DNA from: Sequoia sempervirens
Taxonomy: Eukaryota > Streptophyta > Pinopsida > Cupressales > Cupressaceae
Reading direction: 5' to 3'
NCBI GenBank assembly: GCA_007258455.2
Contig: VDFB02252616.1
Span: 124,913,760 to 124,977,759 of the forward strand
Length of the DNA: 64,000 nucleotides
Shown: positions 43,879 through 54,692 of the stretch, in pieces
How the letters are laid out: every line of letters starts with the position of its first letter
Position numbering within the stretch: position 1 is the first letter of the stretch
Made by a program: the position numbers and the translations under genes
The notes under the pieces: model-generated
Told to the model about the DNA's origin: nothing
The model's input: only the letters and a program-made list of their open reading frames with translations
The model's database searches: none

Positions 43879-46409
43879 TTCCTGGAAACGATTGACATCA
43901 AGATCATTAGGGACCGTGGTGTTCTATAAAGCCTTATCAAGGATAGATCGATGCTCAGGGGAAATATGCAACAATTCCAAGATTGAGATTTGGGTTGGGG
44001 TTTTCCCCAACTGGTCAAGAAGGTTATATTGTTACTTGGAAGGTTGAGGTGTTTGCTGCGATGGAGGGCCTTGGATAGTGAACTTAGTACAACGAGTAAT
44101 GACCGCACACTCAGGATTAGTATTGATAATAATGGTATTGATTTTCTCATCGGCGGCACGAAGGCATTGAATGGTTTTTCCACTATTATAATCATGCTTA
44201 ACACTGGCATAGTTGGCTGACATACTAGTCTTAGTACTCGAACTGGGGATAGTTCCTTTCCCATGGTCATGTAGTGGGTCAGAAAATACTTGATGATCAG
44301 TGTTGGATGACTTATGTTTTTGTCCACTAACTTCAATAATTCTCCTTTCGACAAGATCTTGTATGATATTCTTCAGTTGTCGACAGTTTTGTAGATTATG
44401 TCCCTTAGTTCTATGACAATCACAAAAGGCATTGTCATCCCACCAAGCTGGTTTAAATTGTCCTGGATCTTATTGTCTTGGTTCCTGCAGCTATATGAGA
44501 TTATGTTGTAACAATTGTTTGAACACCGACTCAATGGGTTCCCCTAGGGGAGTAAACTCACATTTTTGAAATCTTCTTGGTTGTGGATGTTGAGTATTTT
44601 GGACCATGTTAGGAGGTTGATTAACAGCATTAAGCATGTTGGCAAAAGTATGAGGTCCTTGTAATGTGAGGAGGGGTCCTGCTTGTAGTGTTTTAGCATA
44701 AACCACCCCATCATTGGTGACATTTTTGTTGCAAGACCAGAATCTGTTTCTGTCAGTGGGGGTGTTTTGTATGATTGGGTTTCTATTGGATGTTGACATC
44801 TTGAGTTCCCCCTTTTCGATGAGATCCTTCTCTATTATAACCCCTTTTTCCACTAGTTCTAAGAAAGATGTACAAAAATGTACCCTTAAGTTACTCCTGA
44901 GTTTTGCATGAAGGTTTTCTTGAAACATTGTAACTTTTTGTTTTTCGGGTATCTCGATAGGACCTACTAGCTATGGTTCTCCATCTCTGGAAAAAGGCAA
45001 TGAATGTTTCCCCTTCATCTTGCGTTGTGTGACACAAGGTTGCTATATTTATCTCATGATCTATATTGAAGGAGAATTGTTCCACAAATTTCTCAACCAG
45101 TTCACCCCAAGATCTAATGCCAGAATCTAGACCTGAAAAACCATTCTAGTGCAATTCCTACAAGACTTCTTGGAAATGGTCTCATAAGGTATGTGGGGTC
45201 ATAAGCAACATCTATGCATATGGTAGAAAATTCCCTTATATGTTCTATTGGATTTTGTTTGCCATTGTACTTAGGGAGATTCGGTATGACATATCTGTGA
45301 GGGAAAGGGGTCATGTACAATGATCTATCAACCGGGAATGGGCATATGTCCTTTGTTGAAAATGATTTCTTAGTTGACACTGACATGTTATCCATTTGCA
45401 TTTCTAATGCATGCATTTGTGTCTGTAAGACGTCAACTTGGGTCAAAGATGTACTAGGGGCATTATGAGGATCTGTGTATGTGTTCTGAAATCCAAAGTC
45501 TTGTGATGGGTTTTGATTAAACATTGGCATTTGAGGTGGATTTGGATTCAGAATGTTGGTAAATGTGTTCTGGTCTGGAATTTGCATAAACTGGTGTTGA
45601 CCTGGGATCTGTGTAAATGGATTCTGAATACCACTTTGGGAAAAGGGGTTTTGATTGGGAATCTGTGTAAATGATTAAGGTCCACCGATTTGAGAGAATG
45701 GATTCTGATTTGGAATCTGTGTGAATGGATTCTGATTGCCATATTGGAAGGAGGGAATGCCGCATGTTTGTGTAATCCGTGGTATAGTACTAGTGACTGG
45801 AGCACTAGGTATGGCCATCGACTGTGGTATGGTACTTGTGATACTAGCGTTAGGTATAACCGTTGATTGTGAACTTGTGACACCAACATAAGGTGTAGAG
45901 GCTGAGGTTTTAGGTCTTTTACTCCCAACAAGAGGACTAAAGGGAGTGGATGATGAAGCCCCTACAGTGAAATTAAATCCCGTTGTCATGCTAGATGTAC
46001 CAAATGGGGACATATGGACTGTCATACTCTATGTAGATGTGCTAGATGGCATAGTCGTGCTAACCTGATGTATAATAGTACTAGCAGTCGTGGTATTTAT
46101 CCCTTGTGTAGGTTGAGTTTGTAAGGTGTTGATATCAAATCCTAGATGTAAGGTAGCACCTTTAGCTAGCAATTTGGCTAAGTATCATTGTCAATCATTT
46201 GCTAGGTACTCATCTATGAAAGAGGCAAACTCAAGGTCATGTGTGGTAGCCTCTATGTCTTCTACTACAATATGTCCTTGAGTGTTTCTAGTGGTGAATT
46301 TTTCTAATAGAGTCTTATGAGGTCTTGAAGAAAATGAATTGATGAATTCGTTTGCATTCGACATGTTTTCTCTCTCTCTCTCTCTTCTCTTAGACCTAGT
46401 TTCAACCAT
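43879..46409 (-). pseudogene. Gag of the Tat-type element, decayed
   Basis: Starts at the ATG at 46409 (MVETRSKRRERE), chosen over the in-frame ATG at 46424 because MVETRS is the usual basic start. The N-terminal part has repeated QNPFTQI / NQNPFSQI heptads (45760-45540). The capsid-like domain runs from ~45300 (LPKYNGKQNPIEHIREF) through GIALEWFF, FVEQFSFN, GETFIAFFQRW to ~44890. A zinc-knuckle-like FCDCHRTKGHNLQNC lies at 44425-44381, followed by a helical ELLHISPEHRSILDKAL segment leading to the protease. At least four frame changes or stops. Role: particle assembly and RNA packaging. Confidence 0.8.
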
Positions 46410-47079
46410 GTAAGACAAGCTCAATATGTGGGAAATGCAAAACTATATCTATGAACAGTATGACGCTAGTCTATGTTTTTGGGATTTTCGTATGCAAAAT
46501 AAGGAATGTTCTAGGATGACACTAGCCTAAGATCTAAAGATGCAAGGTCTATGCAAAATAAGGAATGTTCTAGGATGACACTAGCCTAAGATCTAAAGAT
46601 GCAAGGTCTATGCAAGGTTCTAAAATAATCAATTCTAACCTAAAGTCTAACCAAGGCGTCAATTTAGTTTAAGTCAAGAAACCCATGTAGGACGAGGATC
46701 AAAGACAAGTTGAGTTTCCTAACTAGACTGATGAGCTAGGAGGACTCTGTGTAGGACAAAGGATATACTGATAAAACTAGGTTCAATGACAAATTTCGTT
46801 GACACTATGACTTTTCTAGAGTGTAGATGGTGAACTAGTCCTAAATTTTGTAAAAGTGACCTTCCTAGAAGTTTCATGCAAGGTAATATGTAATCTAAGA
46901 TGAAACTAAACTCTGAATGAAGACAACTATGGTAATGACTAAATGAACCTAAAGGATGCAAAATTGAGAAAATCGTTTCAGGTTTTTGTTCAAGGACTGT
47001 TTATGTAAAGACAACTGAAACTGGTATAATTGTGTTGACTGGACAGTGACTGTGAATTCTGGTTTTCTGAAAATCAGAC

Positions 47080-47515
47080 AAATGCGTCGCAGGATTTCAC
47101 AAATGCGGTTCAAGTTAACAGTTGTGGTTTTTCAGTGATCAATTGTGTTTCTCTGGTAAAGTTTAGTGTGACTCTGACAGATGCAGTTAACCTTCTAACA
47201 GATGCGACTCATAATGACAGTTGCGACTCAGAATATAATGCATGTGGTTTTCGCAAAGCAATTGCGAGCTAACTGGCAGATGCGACTCTATGCTACACAG
47301 ATGTGATTGATACTGACAGATGCGACTCATAGCTAAATAGATGTGACTCATGATAACATATGTGACTCAAAATTTAATAGATGTGACTCCTAATAATAGA
47401 TACGACTCAAAATTTAACAGATGCGACTCCTAATAATAGATACGACTCGGGTTTTAACAAATGCGACTCTAAAAATCAATTGCAAGTTTCTGGTGAACAG
47501 TTGCGACTTTCTGTG
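47080..47515 (-). repeat. CGCANNTG motif array, leader part 1
   Basis: About 20 copies of CAGATGCGACTC and variants (plus strand), many ~20 bases apart between 47200 and 47480, for example at 47211, 47279, 47329 and 47410. In the element's own sense this is GAGTCGCATCTG, i.e. CGCANNTG. Variants keep the CANNTG core (CAATTG, CAGTTG, CATATG). Confidence 0.8.
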
Positions 47516-48529
47516 TATTTTTAGTGATGAGATTTAAAAACTAACTCTATTTTCAGTGATGAAATTCTGACAATCAAAGACAATCATAAGACAAAGTGTT
47601 TTCAGTTTCAATTTTGGACTCAAAGAATGTTTAAATTGATAACAGACAAGCACATCCTAATAGGCCAAAGGCCTAGGGTTTGTATACTTGGTATAGCCCA
47701 CCTTTTATACCCTGGATTGGTGATAAACACCTTTCCTTCTCGAGAGTAGATAGCTTAGAAATTTTGTGGCATTGGCTCCCCTCCACAGCTCATTAACATC
47801 TTTCAAGCACACCAATTTTGAATTCTTTGGGTAATGACCTCCCAAGAACTACTATCTCTACTCAAGGGGATCAGTAGTGAGTATCTTTGGGCATGATACT
47901 ATACCCTACACTATACCAAGCAACAACCACAAATAGGTTGGTCTCTAAAACAAAAGTTATTTAATATGGGCATTTCGTTCATGGGGCATGATCCATACGG
48001 TGAGAGTCCCCTTTCAAATCCATCTAGTTAGAACCATACTCGTGATTCTTGGGTTTTCCCCAAGAACCCACTTTTATATACTGGCTAGAAGTCCCTCGGG
48101 TTCAGGGTGCTACTGGTCTGAGTCATCCTGGGGTGAGTACTTTTTCCCACCAGAACAGGCCCAAGTTCTAGAGTTGGTAACCATTTCTCTTACACCCAGG
48201 ATCGCACGGATGTGCAAGGGGAGAGGATACTTCGATATACCAAGTTGTGAGGGTAACCAGACTTGTGCTTTTACACCAAACACAATAGACACTTGTTAAT
48301 TTTAACCAAATGAAAGATTTGCTAAACTACCAAACAATCTGTTTCAAAATTAACTAGGGTCTTCGACAAGCGTCCTGTAGAAAAACTCGTTAGTAGTTTT
48401 CAATATCGTCTTCGTCAATTGTCCTGCAAAAGCTTGTTAACTCCAAATGGCCACACGCTGAAAATCAGATATTAGTAACACACAAATCAATTGAAAAATT
48501 TTAGATTTCTGAAAACAGAAATAAATTTT

Positions 48530-48725
48530 ACTAGTCAATTGCGTCACTGTGTTACCAGTCAGATGCGTCGATATTTTCTTCAATTGTGGCTTGGTATTCA
48601 GCAGTCAATTGTGGTTCAGGAATTGTCAGATGCATCATATATTGTCAGATGCGTCATTTCTGGTGTCAGATGCAGTTCAGGAATTCAAATGCATCGCTTT
48701 GTCAAACTAATGCGTCGTTTCGTAT
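48530..48725 (-). repeat. CGCANNTG motif array, leader part 2
   Basis: About ten copies of CAGATGCGTC, CAATTGCGTC, CAATTGTGG and similar, close to the primer site. In element sense they read GACGCATCTG, the same word class as in the PMD intron. Confidence 0.75.
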
Positions 48726-48782
48726 GAAAAATCTGCAAAAATCAAAAATAAAAGATCTACGGATTCGCGAAGATGGTGTCTT

Positions 48783-48800
48783 CACGTCGGGTTCACCAAA
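48783..48800 (-). other. Primer binding site candidate of the Tat-type element
   Basis: On the minus strand, two bases after the 5' LTR end (…GTTACA TT), the sequence reads TGGTGAACCCGACGTG. It begins with TGG as a tRNA-primed site must. I cannot name the tRNA from memory; it is not the initiator Met site used by the other LTR elements in this window. Confidence 0.55.
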
Positions 48801-50014
48801 TGTAACGCCAAGAAAGTGCACAAGAAACAGATTAGAAGCAACATGCAATACTAAATCTAATATACAAATCTAATGTTAAGCAACAAAGAACATAGGAAAG
48901 CTTAAACATAAGCAAACTAAAACAATCTCACCAATTTCAAAAGTATTTCCATGATTTATCTCGATTGCCCTTCTCCATTTTGCTTGTGTAGTATAATTGC
49001 CCTCAGATTTTCAGTAATTCATGCAAGTATAACCTAAGGTAGTGATTAGAAAAATATCAAAGTTTCAAGATTGAGTGCTCTCAAAAGTCATAAGATTTCA
49101 TGAGAGATTGGAATGAAGAATGACAAATCAATTTATAGAAAATTGATTATTCGAATGGCAGGCCAAGATCGAAAGATCAACGAACAGTTGAGATCGATAG
49201 ATTAGACATGCATTCTAATAACTGTCAGTAGTGACATGAGTGATACAAACTAGGAATAGGATTAAAGATTAAATAAATGATTTAATCTTCAGTTCGGTAT
49301 TCGAAAATAGAAGAAATATCTTTGCATGACAAAGATAAAGATTGATTAAATCAACTCTTGTTCGAATGCACGCACAAAGTTTAATTAATTAAATAGGAAT
49401 ATATAATTTATCTGCATGTACATGCAAATGAGTTAGAATTGGACGATTGCATGATCTGACAAAGAGATTACTCGAGAAAGCCACTCAGACATTAAATCAA
49501 GAGTTAACCGAGCGATTAAAATAGATGTCAAGTCGAGTAAAAGTGAATACTTAGATAACTCACATAATTATCTAAAATATAGAGGCATGTGTTAAAATAG
49601 AATTAATGAATTAAATAATTCATTTAATTCAAGACTCGATATTTGAAGAATAATTAAATAAATAATATTTATTTAATTAAGTAATGAAGGGATTTAAAAT
49701 GAATAATTAAATAAATAAAGAATTTATTTAATTATAGTTGAAGTATGATAAAGAGTAAATTAAATAAGAATTTATTTAATTTGACAAGGAGAATAAGGTT
49801 AATTAGTAACATAATTAAATAAAAAGTGTTTATTTAATTAATCAGATAGAATAAAGAAAATGTGAATTAAATAATTAAGATTATTTAATTAATAGAAGAA
49901 ATGAAGACTATGGAGAATAGTTAAATAATTGACATTATTTAATCATGACCATGAAGAATACGAATTATGAAGAATATTGAAGTTGCAGACCTAAACCAAT
50001 TTTCAGTGTCTACA
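48801..50014 (-). repeat. 5' LTR of the Tat-type element (right)
   Basis: 1214 bp. In element sense it runs from TGTAGACACTG to GGCGTTACA. It is the better preserved end (TG...CA intact) and carries the same row of AT-rich stem-loops at 49600-49945. Confidence 0.9.
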
Positions 50015-50576
50015 GAAACCATGAAAGAGACAAGAGAATGAGGAGAAAACAGGAAGCAAAAATTGTGGCAGTGGAGTTGAAGGAGTAGGCCAAAATAGAG
50101 AGCGAGATATATCATAAAAAAAAGAGAAGTAGAAAATAAAATATAGGAAGGATAGAGATTCCTAAAAGGAGAAAGAGAGACTTCAAAAGGAACAAAACCG
50201 AAAGGAAAAAGAGGTTGAGGAGGTGCATAGAGATTTACAAAGAGAAAGGCGATTAAGGACCCCTTCTAATGCCTTGTCTCAAAGTAATGGAGTATTCTAT
50301 GATATTTTCAACATCAATATCCCTCACTTCTCCATAAAAATGAATTATTCAACCCTCTCCCAATCTGAGTTTAGGTGCACTCAATATCCAAATCAGACTG
50401 CCACTCAAGACATGTATAGATGTGTTCACTGCTGCCCCAAACACATCACTTGCACCCAGTTTTCCAGTCCAACTCCCAATCATGTAAGCAACACTCCTCA
50501 TCAATTGGAAGGGGACAAAAACATGGCTAGTGGCACCCCAAGTAGCCAACCACCATTTCCCTATCATAGCAACTAG
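50015..50576 (+). pseudogene. Pogo-like transposase, C-terminal part beyond the Tat insertion
   Basis: Immediately after the GAAAC duplication the Lys/Glu-rich, coiled-coil-like reading (KRQENEEKTG...) continues that of 31600-31672. An open frame 50223-50576 then encodes a Ser/Thr/Pro/His-rich tail with a CVHCCPKHITC cluster. Joining the two sides at the target site explains why the 29.9-31.7 kb gene ends abruptly. Frame changes and a stop show it is not functional. How much of the tail belonged to the transposase is uncertain. Confidence 0.6.
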
Positions 50577-51249
50577 ATGCAGCCTTTTTTTTTTTTCCAT
50601 TTACAATTGATGTTTTGGACATTTTATAAGTTTTGATATCTACAAATGCACCCTTATTGTTGACAGTTTAAAATTTACGGTAACTAAAAATGCATCGTTA
50701 TTGTTTTGATTTGAAATTTATTTTGAACAGATTGCAATGTGTGTTGCATTTATGCTTCCTGTTTGATATTTTCTCATTTTCAGTTTTATTTTTGATTGAA
50801 TTTGACACGTGGGATGACATGATTAGTTGATCCCAAAAAAAAAACCATTTTTTTCATGCAGCTGAAACATGCTTGGTCAAAATGCCAGTTGGTGTGTGGC
50901 ATGGCATGTAAACTGGAGTCCCTTTCCATCTTACCAAAAATCACTCCACCACCCTTTCACTCCACTGCCTCGCATTAATCTCTCACTTCTCCTTGAAATT
51001 ATTTTGTATAGTCGTGTTTAATGCATGTCCCCTTCTACTACGTCCATGACATTCCACATAAACTTTGAGCCAACTTGCATTCAATGTTCCTAGTGCCTCA
51101 CACACCTTGCCAAATTTAGAGCCTTTCAATCTACCATCTTCTCAAATTTTCTTCATGTTGATGCCAAAATGTGTTGGCTTAAGGTCTCTGCAACTTCAAT
51201 CCTGCTACCACTACATGTTACACTCGGAGTCCAATGTCCCTTCTAGCTT
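50577..51249. other. No recognisable gene
   Basis: AT-rich 3' flank of the pogo-like region. I looked for a terminal inverted repeat partner to 29.6-29.9 kb and did not find one. Confidence 0.4.
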
Positions 51250-51440
51250 CTTTATATTGTTACATATACATATATGTATATGTTTATGCATATGTATAGA
51301 CATATACACAAACATATACATATGTATATACATAGACTTATACATATGTATATGTATATACATATACATATACATACACATATATGTATTTGTATACACA
51401 TAAATATACATATGCATATATGTACATATATCTATTTTGT
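51250..51440. repeat. (ATACAT)n-type microsatellite, compound
   Basis: About 190 bases of ATACATAT/TATGTATA dinucleotide-like repeats. Shorter tracts of the same type recur at 51875-51932 and 52025-52060. Each is followed by a similar 'tctatttt(g/a)(t/c)t(g/a)ttgttcttcaattcaa' flank, so the microsatellite and flank are triplicated. His/Met/Tyr-rich frames here are repeat translations. Confidence 0.85.
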
Positions 51441-51479
51441 TGTTGTTCTTCAATTCAATCATGCAAATAATGTACACTC

Positions 51480-51835
51480 ATAACATATCCTCGCAGGGGT
51501 TCGAGGCCAAGCCAAGCCCCGAGGTGGGGTTCAAGGCGATAGCCCCTGATAGCAAGGGTTTGGGAGTGTAGCCCCCAAAAGAAAAAAAATTGTTGACACG
51601 TCAAGGTTTTCCCACTGACATGTCAAATGAAAAAATACTTTGTAAAAACCCTAATTTTGGAAGCTTCCAAAAATCTTGTTATAAGCAGGTGGGATGTAAG
51701 TTGTGGTGTGTGTAATTCGTGATATTTTAATTTGTTTTGCACTGGATAATAAAACCATTGGGTGACTGAGTTTTTGTGTTGGTCTCTTTGGTGTTATTCA
51801 TTCATTGTTATTTCTAGGTTATTTAATCTACATAT
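51480..51835 (+). mobile_element. LTR-like fragment (Copia-type)
   Basis: GC-richer segment (cctcgcaggggttcgaggcc, gtagcccccaaaag) followed by 'ttgttataagcaggtg' and 'ttttgcactggataataaaa' (51742-51761). The last words are found inverted at 63549-63579 in a minus-strand Copia-type LTR, so I read this as the R/U5-side of a related LTR in plus orientation. Boundaries and target duplication are not clear. Confidence 0.45.
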
Positions 51836-52469
51836 AATTGTTAATGTTTATTGCTTCGTTTTGCCTAAATCCTAACATACACATATATATACATATACAT
51901 ATATATGAATATGTATATATATATATGTTTATACAATTCTATTTTACTATTGTTCTTCAATTCAAACATATAAATATAGTTGGTTTGTCCAATGTAAGCA
52001 AAACAATGCAAGTAACCAATGTATGCATGTATGTATAAGTATATACCTCTTTATACATATCTATTTTACTGTTGTGATTCAATTTGGTTGTGCAACTATT
52101 ATAACTTTTATAGGTGTGATGAAAACATATGTTTATACAATTCTAGGGTATGTGGCACAATTTCAAATGGTTTTTATGGTCTTTGTGTAACTTAAATGTA
52201 TTTAAGAGTTCTATTGTAATTTCATGTTGCAAGAAAAAGGTTTGAAAGATTCCATGAAGTATTTCTTTAATCAATATTTATTCTAGAAAACTTAATGATG
52301 GAAATAATTATAATGTATTCATGATTTTTAAAAATTTATATATTATTAAATTAAATAAATAGTTCTTATGTTCTATTTACTTTTTGGTTTTTGATTTAAT
52401 AAATAAAATAATTTTTTAATTAATTAAACAAAAATAAATAAAATTTATTAATCAATTTCCTATTAATTA
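51836..52469. other. AT-rich sequence
   Basis: Includes a short microsatellite tract and runs of ttaattaa. Nothing coding is recognised. Confidence 0.4.
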
Positions 52470-52566
52470 ATATGTTTATATGTATGTAGTATTTTTTTTT
52501 TTCAAGATACGTAAGCAAGGATTTACATTGATTTATAAAAAGAAAGTTTTACATGGATAGCCACAT
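52470..52566. repeat. 97-bp direct repeat, left copy
   Basis: From ATATGTTTATATGTATGTAG through a T tract to ATGGATAGCCACAT. An essentially identical copy is at 55388-55484. Beyond each copy the right-hand sequence differs. The pair brackets the mosaic of MITE ends and inverted repeats. Confidence 0.85.
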
Positions 52567-52572
52567 TTTGAT

Positions 52573-52806
52573 GTGCATGAAAATACCCATCAAGTTGAAC
52601 AAGTCCCTAAACTAGACTTACTGTTTTGCAAAGAGGGTGATTTTGATGCTTTATCAAAGCTAGATGAGAACTGCATTAGGCCTGAAATTAGTCTTTTTGT
52701 TCAGAAAAGTAAAGAATACATTGAAGAGGATATGTTCTGGATTGATTTAGAAGCTTTCTGTACTAATTTGGGTGTTGAATTGCTCCACTATCAATTAGGA
52801 CTATAA
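52573..52806 (+). CDS. Unrecognised coding fragment
   Basis: A 77-codon open frame of ordinary composition (LDLLFCKEGDFDALSKLDEN, KEYIEEDMFWIDLEAF). It does not look like low-complexity translation, but shows no family motif. It begins just after the 97-bp repeat and runs into the copied protease-like segment, so it may be a captured or truncated gene piece. Confidence 0.3.
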   Translation: MHENTHQVEQVPKLDLLFCKEGDFDALSKLDENCIRPEISLFVQKSKEYIEEDMFWIDLEAFCTNLGVELLHYQLGL

Positions 52807-53311
52807 CTTTGCGCTCTTGTTGGACCCCTCGTACTCAAAAAAGATGATATTTTGGAGCACTTTGAAAGGTTGCAAGTGCGTCCTTTGAATATTCACTTTC
52901 TTCTTTTGATTTAGTTTTACATTCAACTACTTTGGGTTCTATCAATAAGTATCTTGAAAAAAAAAAATACTACATACCTATAAACATATTAATCAATTAG
53001 GACTAACAATATTAAAGTTTTATTTTAATATGTTTAATATTAAATGTGCTTTCTAACACTACAAAACAATCTAATCAATACTACATACATATAAACATAT
53101 TAATAAATATCTGAGCTCCACTATCAATTAGGACTATAACTTTGTGCTCTTGTTGGACCCCTCGTACTAAAAAAAGATGATATTTTGGAGCACTTTGAAA
53201 GGTTGCAAGTGCGTCCTTTGAATATTCACTTTCTTCTTTTGATTTAGTTTTACATTCAACTACTTTGGGTTCTATCAATAAGTATCTTGAAAAAAAAAAA
53301 TACTACATACA
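52782..53311 (-). repeat. Duplicated retroelement protease fragment (two ~197-bp copies)
   Basis: 52782-52979 and 53115-53311 are nearly identical, ending in a poly-A tract followed by the junction motif AATACTACATACAT. In the second copy the minus strand encodes ALATFQSAPKYHLF, VRGVQQEHKVIVLIDSGAQI, with the D-S-G-A of a retroviral-type aspartic protease as in Gypsy gag-pol. Both are short fragments without other domains. Confidence 0.65.
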
Positions 53312-53420
53312 TATAAACATATTAATAAATATGTTTATTAATATTAATTGACATCTTCATATTAATATTGAAAGGTAGATTATTACATATTTATTAATAT
53401 GTTTATATGTATGTAGTATT
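53299..53420. mobile_element. 122-bp MITE
   Basis: Begins AATACTACATACATATAAAC and ends with its inverse (TTTATATGTATGTAGTATT). The inverted repeat is ~35 bp, with a small unique centre. Single ends of the same MITE occur many times around it (see findings). A TA target site is possible (AA-TACTAC...GTAGTA-TT). Confidence 0.75.
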
Positions 53421-53422
53421 GA

Positions 53423-53858
53423 TTAGATAATGGCTCTATTATGATGTTATTTTGTCTACTACTTATACGTGTTATTCATAACTTCATGTTCAACTATTTT
53501 TTTATGTTGTAGATACTTCTTTTTGTTAAAATAACACACTCAAACCCAATGAATAATATCATTGGTAAACTCAACATACCATCTTAAGAGTGGGGCATGC
53601 CAGTCTATATGAACATGGATACAAAATTACTAGCAGGTATTCAGTCGCCTAAAATTTGCAATCCATGTTCATATAGACTGGCATGCCCCACTCTTAAGAT
53701 GGTATGTTGAGTTTACCAATGATATTATTCATTGGGTTTGAGTGTGTTATTTTAACAAAAAGAAGTATCTACAACATAAAAAAATAGTTGAACATGAAGT
53801 TATGAATAACACGTATAAGTAGTAGACAAAATAACATCATAATAGAGCCATTATCTAA
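53423..53858. repeat. Perfect 198-bp inverted repeat with 40-bp loop
   Basis: 53423-53620 and 53661-53858 are exact reverse complements as far as I can read; positions sum to 107281 at both ends, so there is no indel. The transcript of either strand would fold into a long hairpin. The outer arm sequence recurs once more, alone, at 54693-54845. Confidence 0.92.
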
Positions 53859-53867
53859 ACAAAATAA

Positions 53868-53962
53868 TTATATGGCTGACCACCTTAACTTGGTCAAAAC
53901 TTCATGAAATTCATTTTTTCTTTTTTAAATCCTATAGTATGTGAAGCATAAAATGCAATGCA
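53868..53962 (-). mobile_element. Fragment of the GGGTATGTGCAGGATCAT TIR element (inverted)
   Basis: Contains 'gctgaccaccttaacttggt', 'caaaacttcatgaaattcat' and 'gtgaagcata', the reverse complement of the interior of the elements at 16021-16110 and 59040-59120. It is a third, truncated copy inside the mosaic. Confidence 0.75.
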
Positions 53963-54232
53963 TGTTTCAGATTCAAAAAATATATCACTTTATTATAAAG
54001 TATTAAAAATACTTTATAATATATCATTTAATCATTGTCACATTCAGTAAGAAAAAATACTACATACATATAAAGAGTGGTTAATAAGGGTCAATCTTCA
54101 TTGCATTATCTTCAGATGAAGTTATTGTGGTAGATAATACTTCTTGGGTATGTATGCATGTGTATACTGTACACAAACATGTTCGTCAACCTCATCTACT
54201 CTGTGTTCATAAAATGAAGGAGAGCTCACATA

Positions 54233-54688
54233 AACTTGCCACATTCCTAGAATAGCAAATGCTATTCAAGTCAAAATGCCACCATAACTCAGCAACCCCA
54301 CTTTGACAGCATAACTGCACTCTTTGAAAAGTCAGATTGTAACTACCATAATGCACTATCAAAAACTAACAAAATTAAACAGAAAATCCCATTAAAAATT
54401 AGTTATTGCTAATTTTTCCAAACTGTAATCCTCTTTTATAAATATCATTTAATCATATTTAATCTTATTTATTAAATATGTTTATATGTATGTAGTATTT
54501 TTAATAAATTAGCAATAACTAATTTTTAATGGGATTTTCTGTTTAATTTTGTTAGTTTTTGATAGTGCATTATGGTAGTTACAATCTGACTTTTCAAAGA
54601 GTGCAGTTATGCTGTCAGAGTGGGGTTGCTGAGTTATGGTGGCATTTTGACTTGAATAGCATTTGCTATTCTAGGAATGTGGCAAGTT
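54233..54688. repeat. 183-bp inverted repeat with 90-bp loop
   Basis: 54233-54415 and 54506-54688 are reverse complements with about one mismatch (near 54303). The loop includes an inverted copy of the MITE junction motif. The left arm plus loop is repeated directly at 55143-55411. Confidence 0.9.
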
Positions 54689-54692
54689 TTAC

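Larger units (their letters stand above)
46410..48783 (-). other. Long 5' leader of the Tat-type element
   Basis: Non-coding in element sense, 2.4 kb between primer site and gag. Contains an exact 59-bp tandem duplication (46492-46550 and 46551-46609, 'atgcaaaataaggaatgttc') near the gag start and two motif arrays (47080-47515 and 48530-48725). The stretch 47640-48300 is GC-richer with no coding sign. Confidence 0.6.
31673..50014 (-). mobile_element. Tat-type Ty3/Gypsy LTR retrotransposon, 18.3 kb, with antisense PMD gene
   Basis: LTRs at 31673-32887 and 48801-50014 are bracketed by a perfect GAAAC target duplication (31668-31672, 50015-50019). Coding parts lie on the minus strand, so the right LTR is the 5' LTR. 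Order in element sense: 5' LTR, primer site, 2.4-kb leader, gag, protease, linker, RT, RNase H regions, integrase (stop at 38762), a 5.9-kb 3' region holding an antisense plant mobile domain gene and tandem repeats, polypurine tract, 3' LTR. The GRPLILYI and DDEERKSK words, a second RNase H-like domain after RT, and great length are typical of the Tat/Ogre lineage. A by-eye count gives ~31 differences in the first ~430 LTR bases and fewer further in, so it is not recent. Stops and frame changes run throughout pol. Confidence 0.9.

Noticed and set aside
47200..47480. CRISPR-like array (regular ~20-bp spacing)
   Set aside because: Repeats are short and variable, spacers are not unique sequences, and the context is a plant retrotransposon leader.
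50223..51250. Right end of the pogo-like element
   Set aside because: No inverted repeat matching the 29.6-29.9 kb side and no TA-bounded terminus could be read.
51211..51483. His/Met/Tyr-rich proteins on both strands
   Set aside because: Translation of an ATACAT-type microsatellite.
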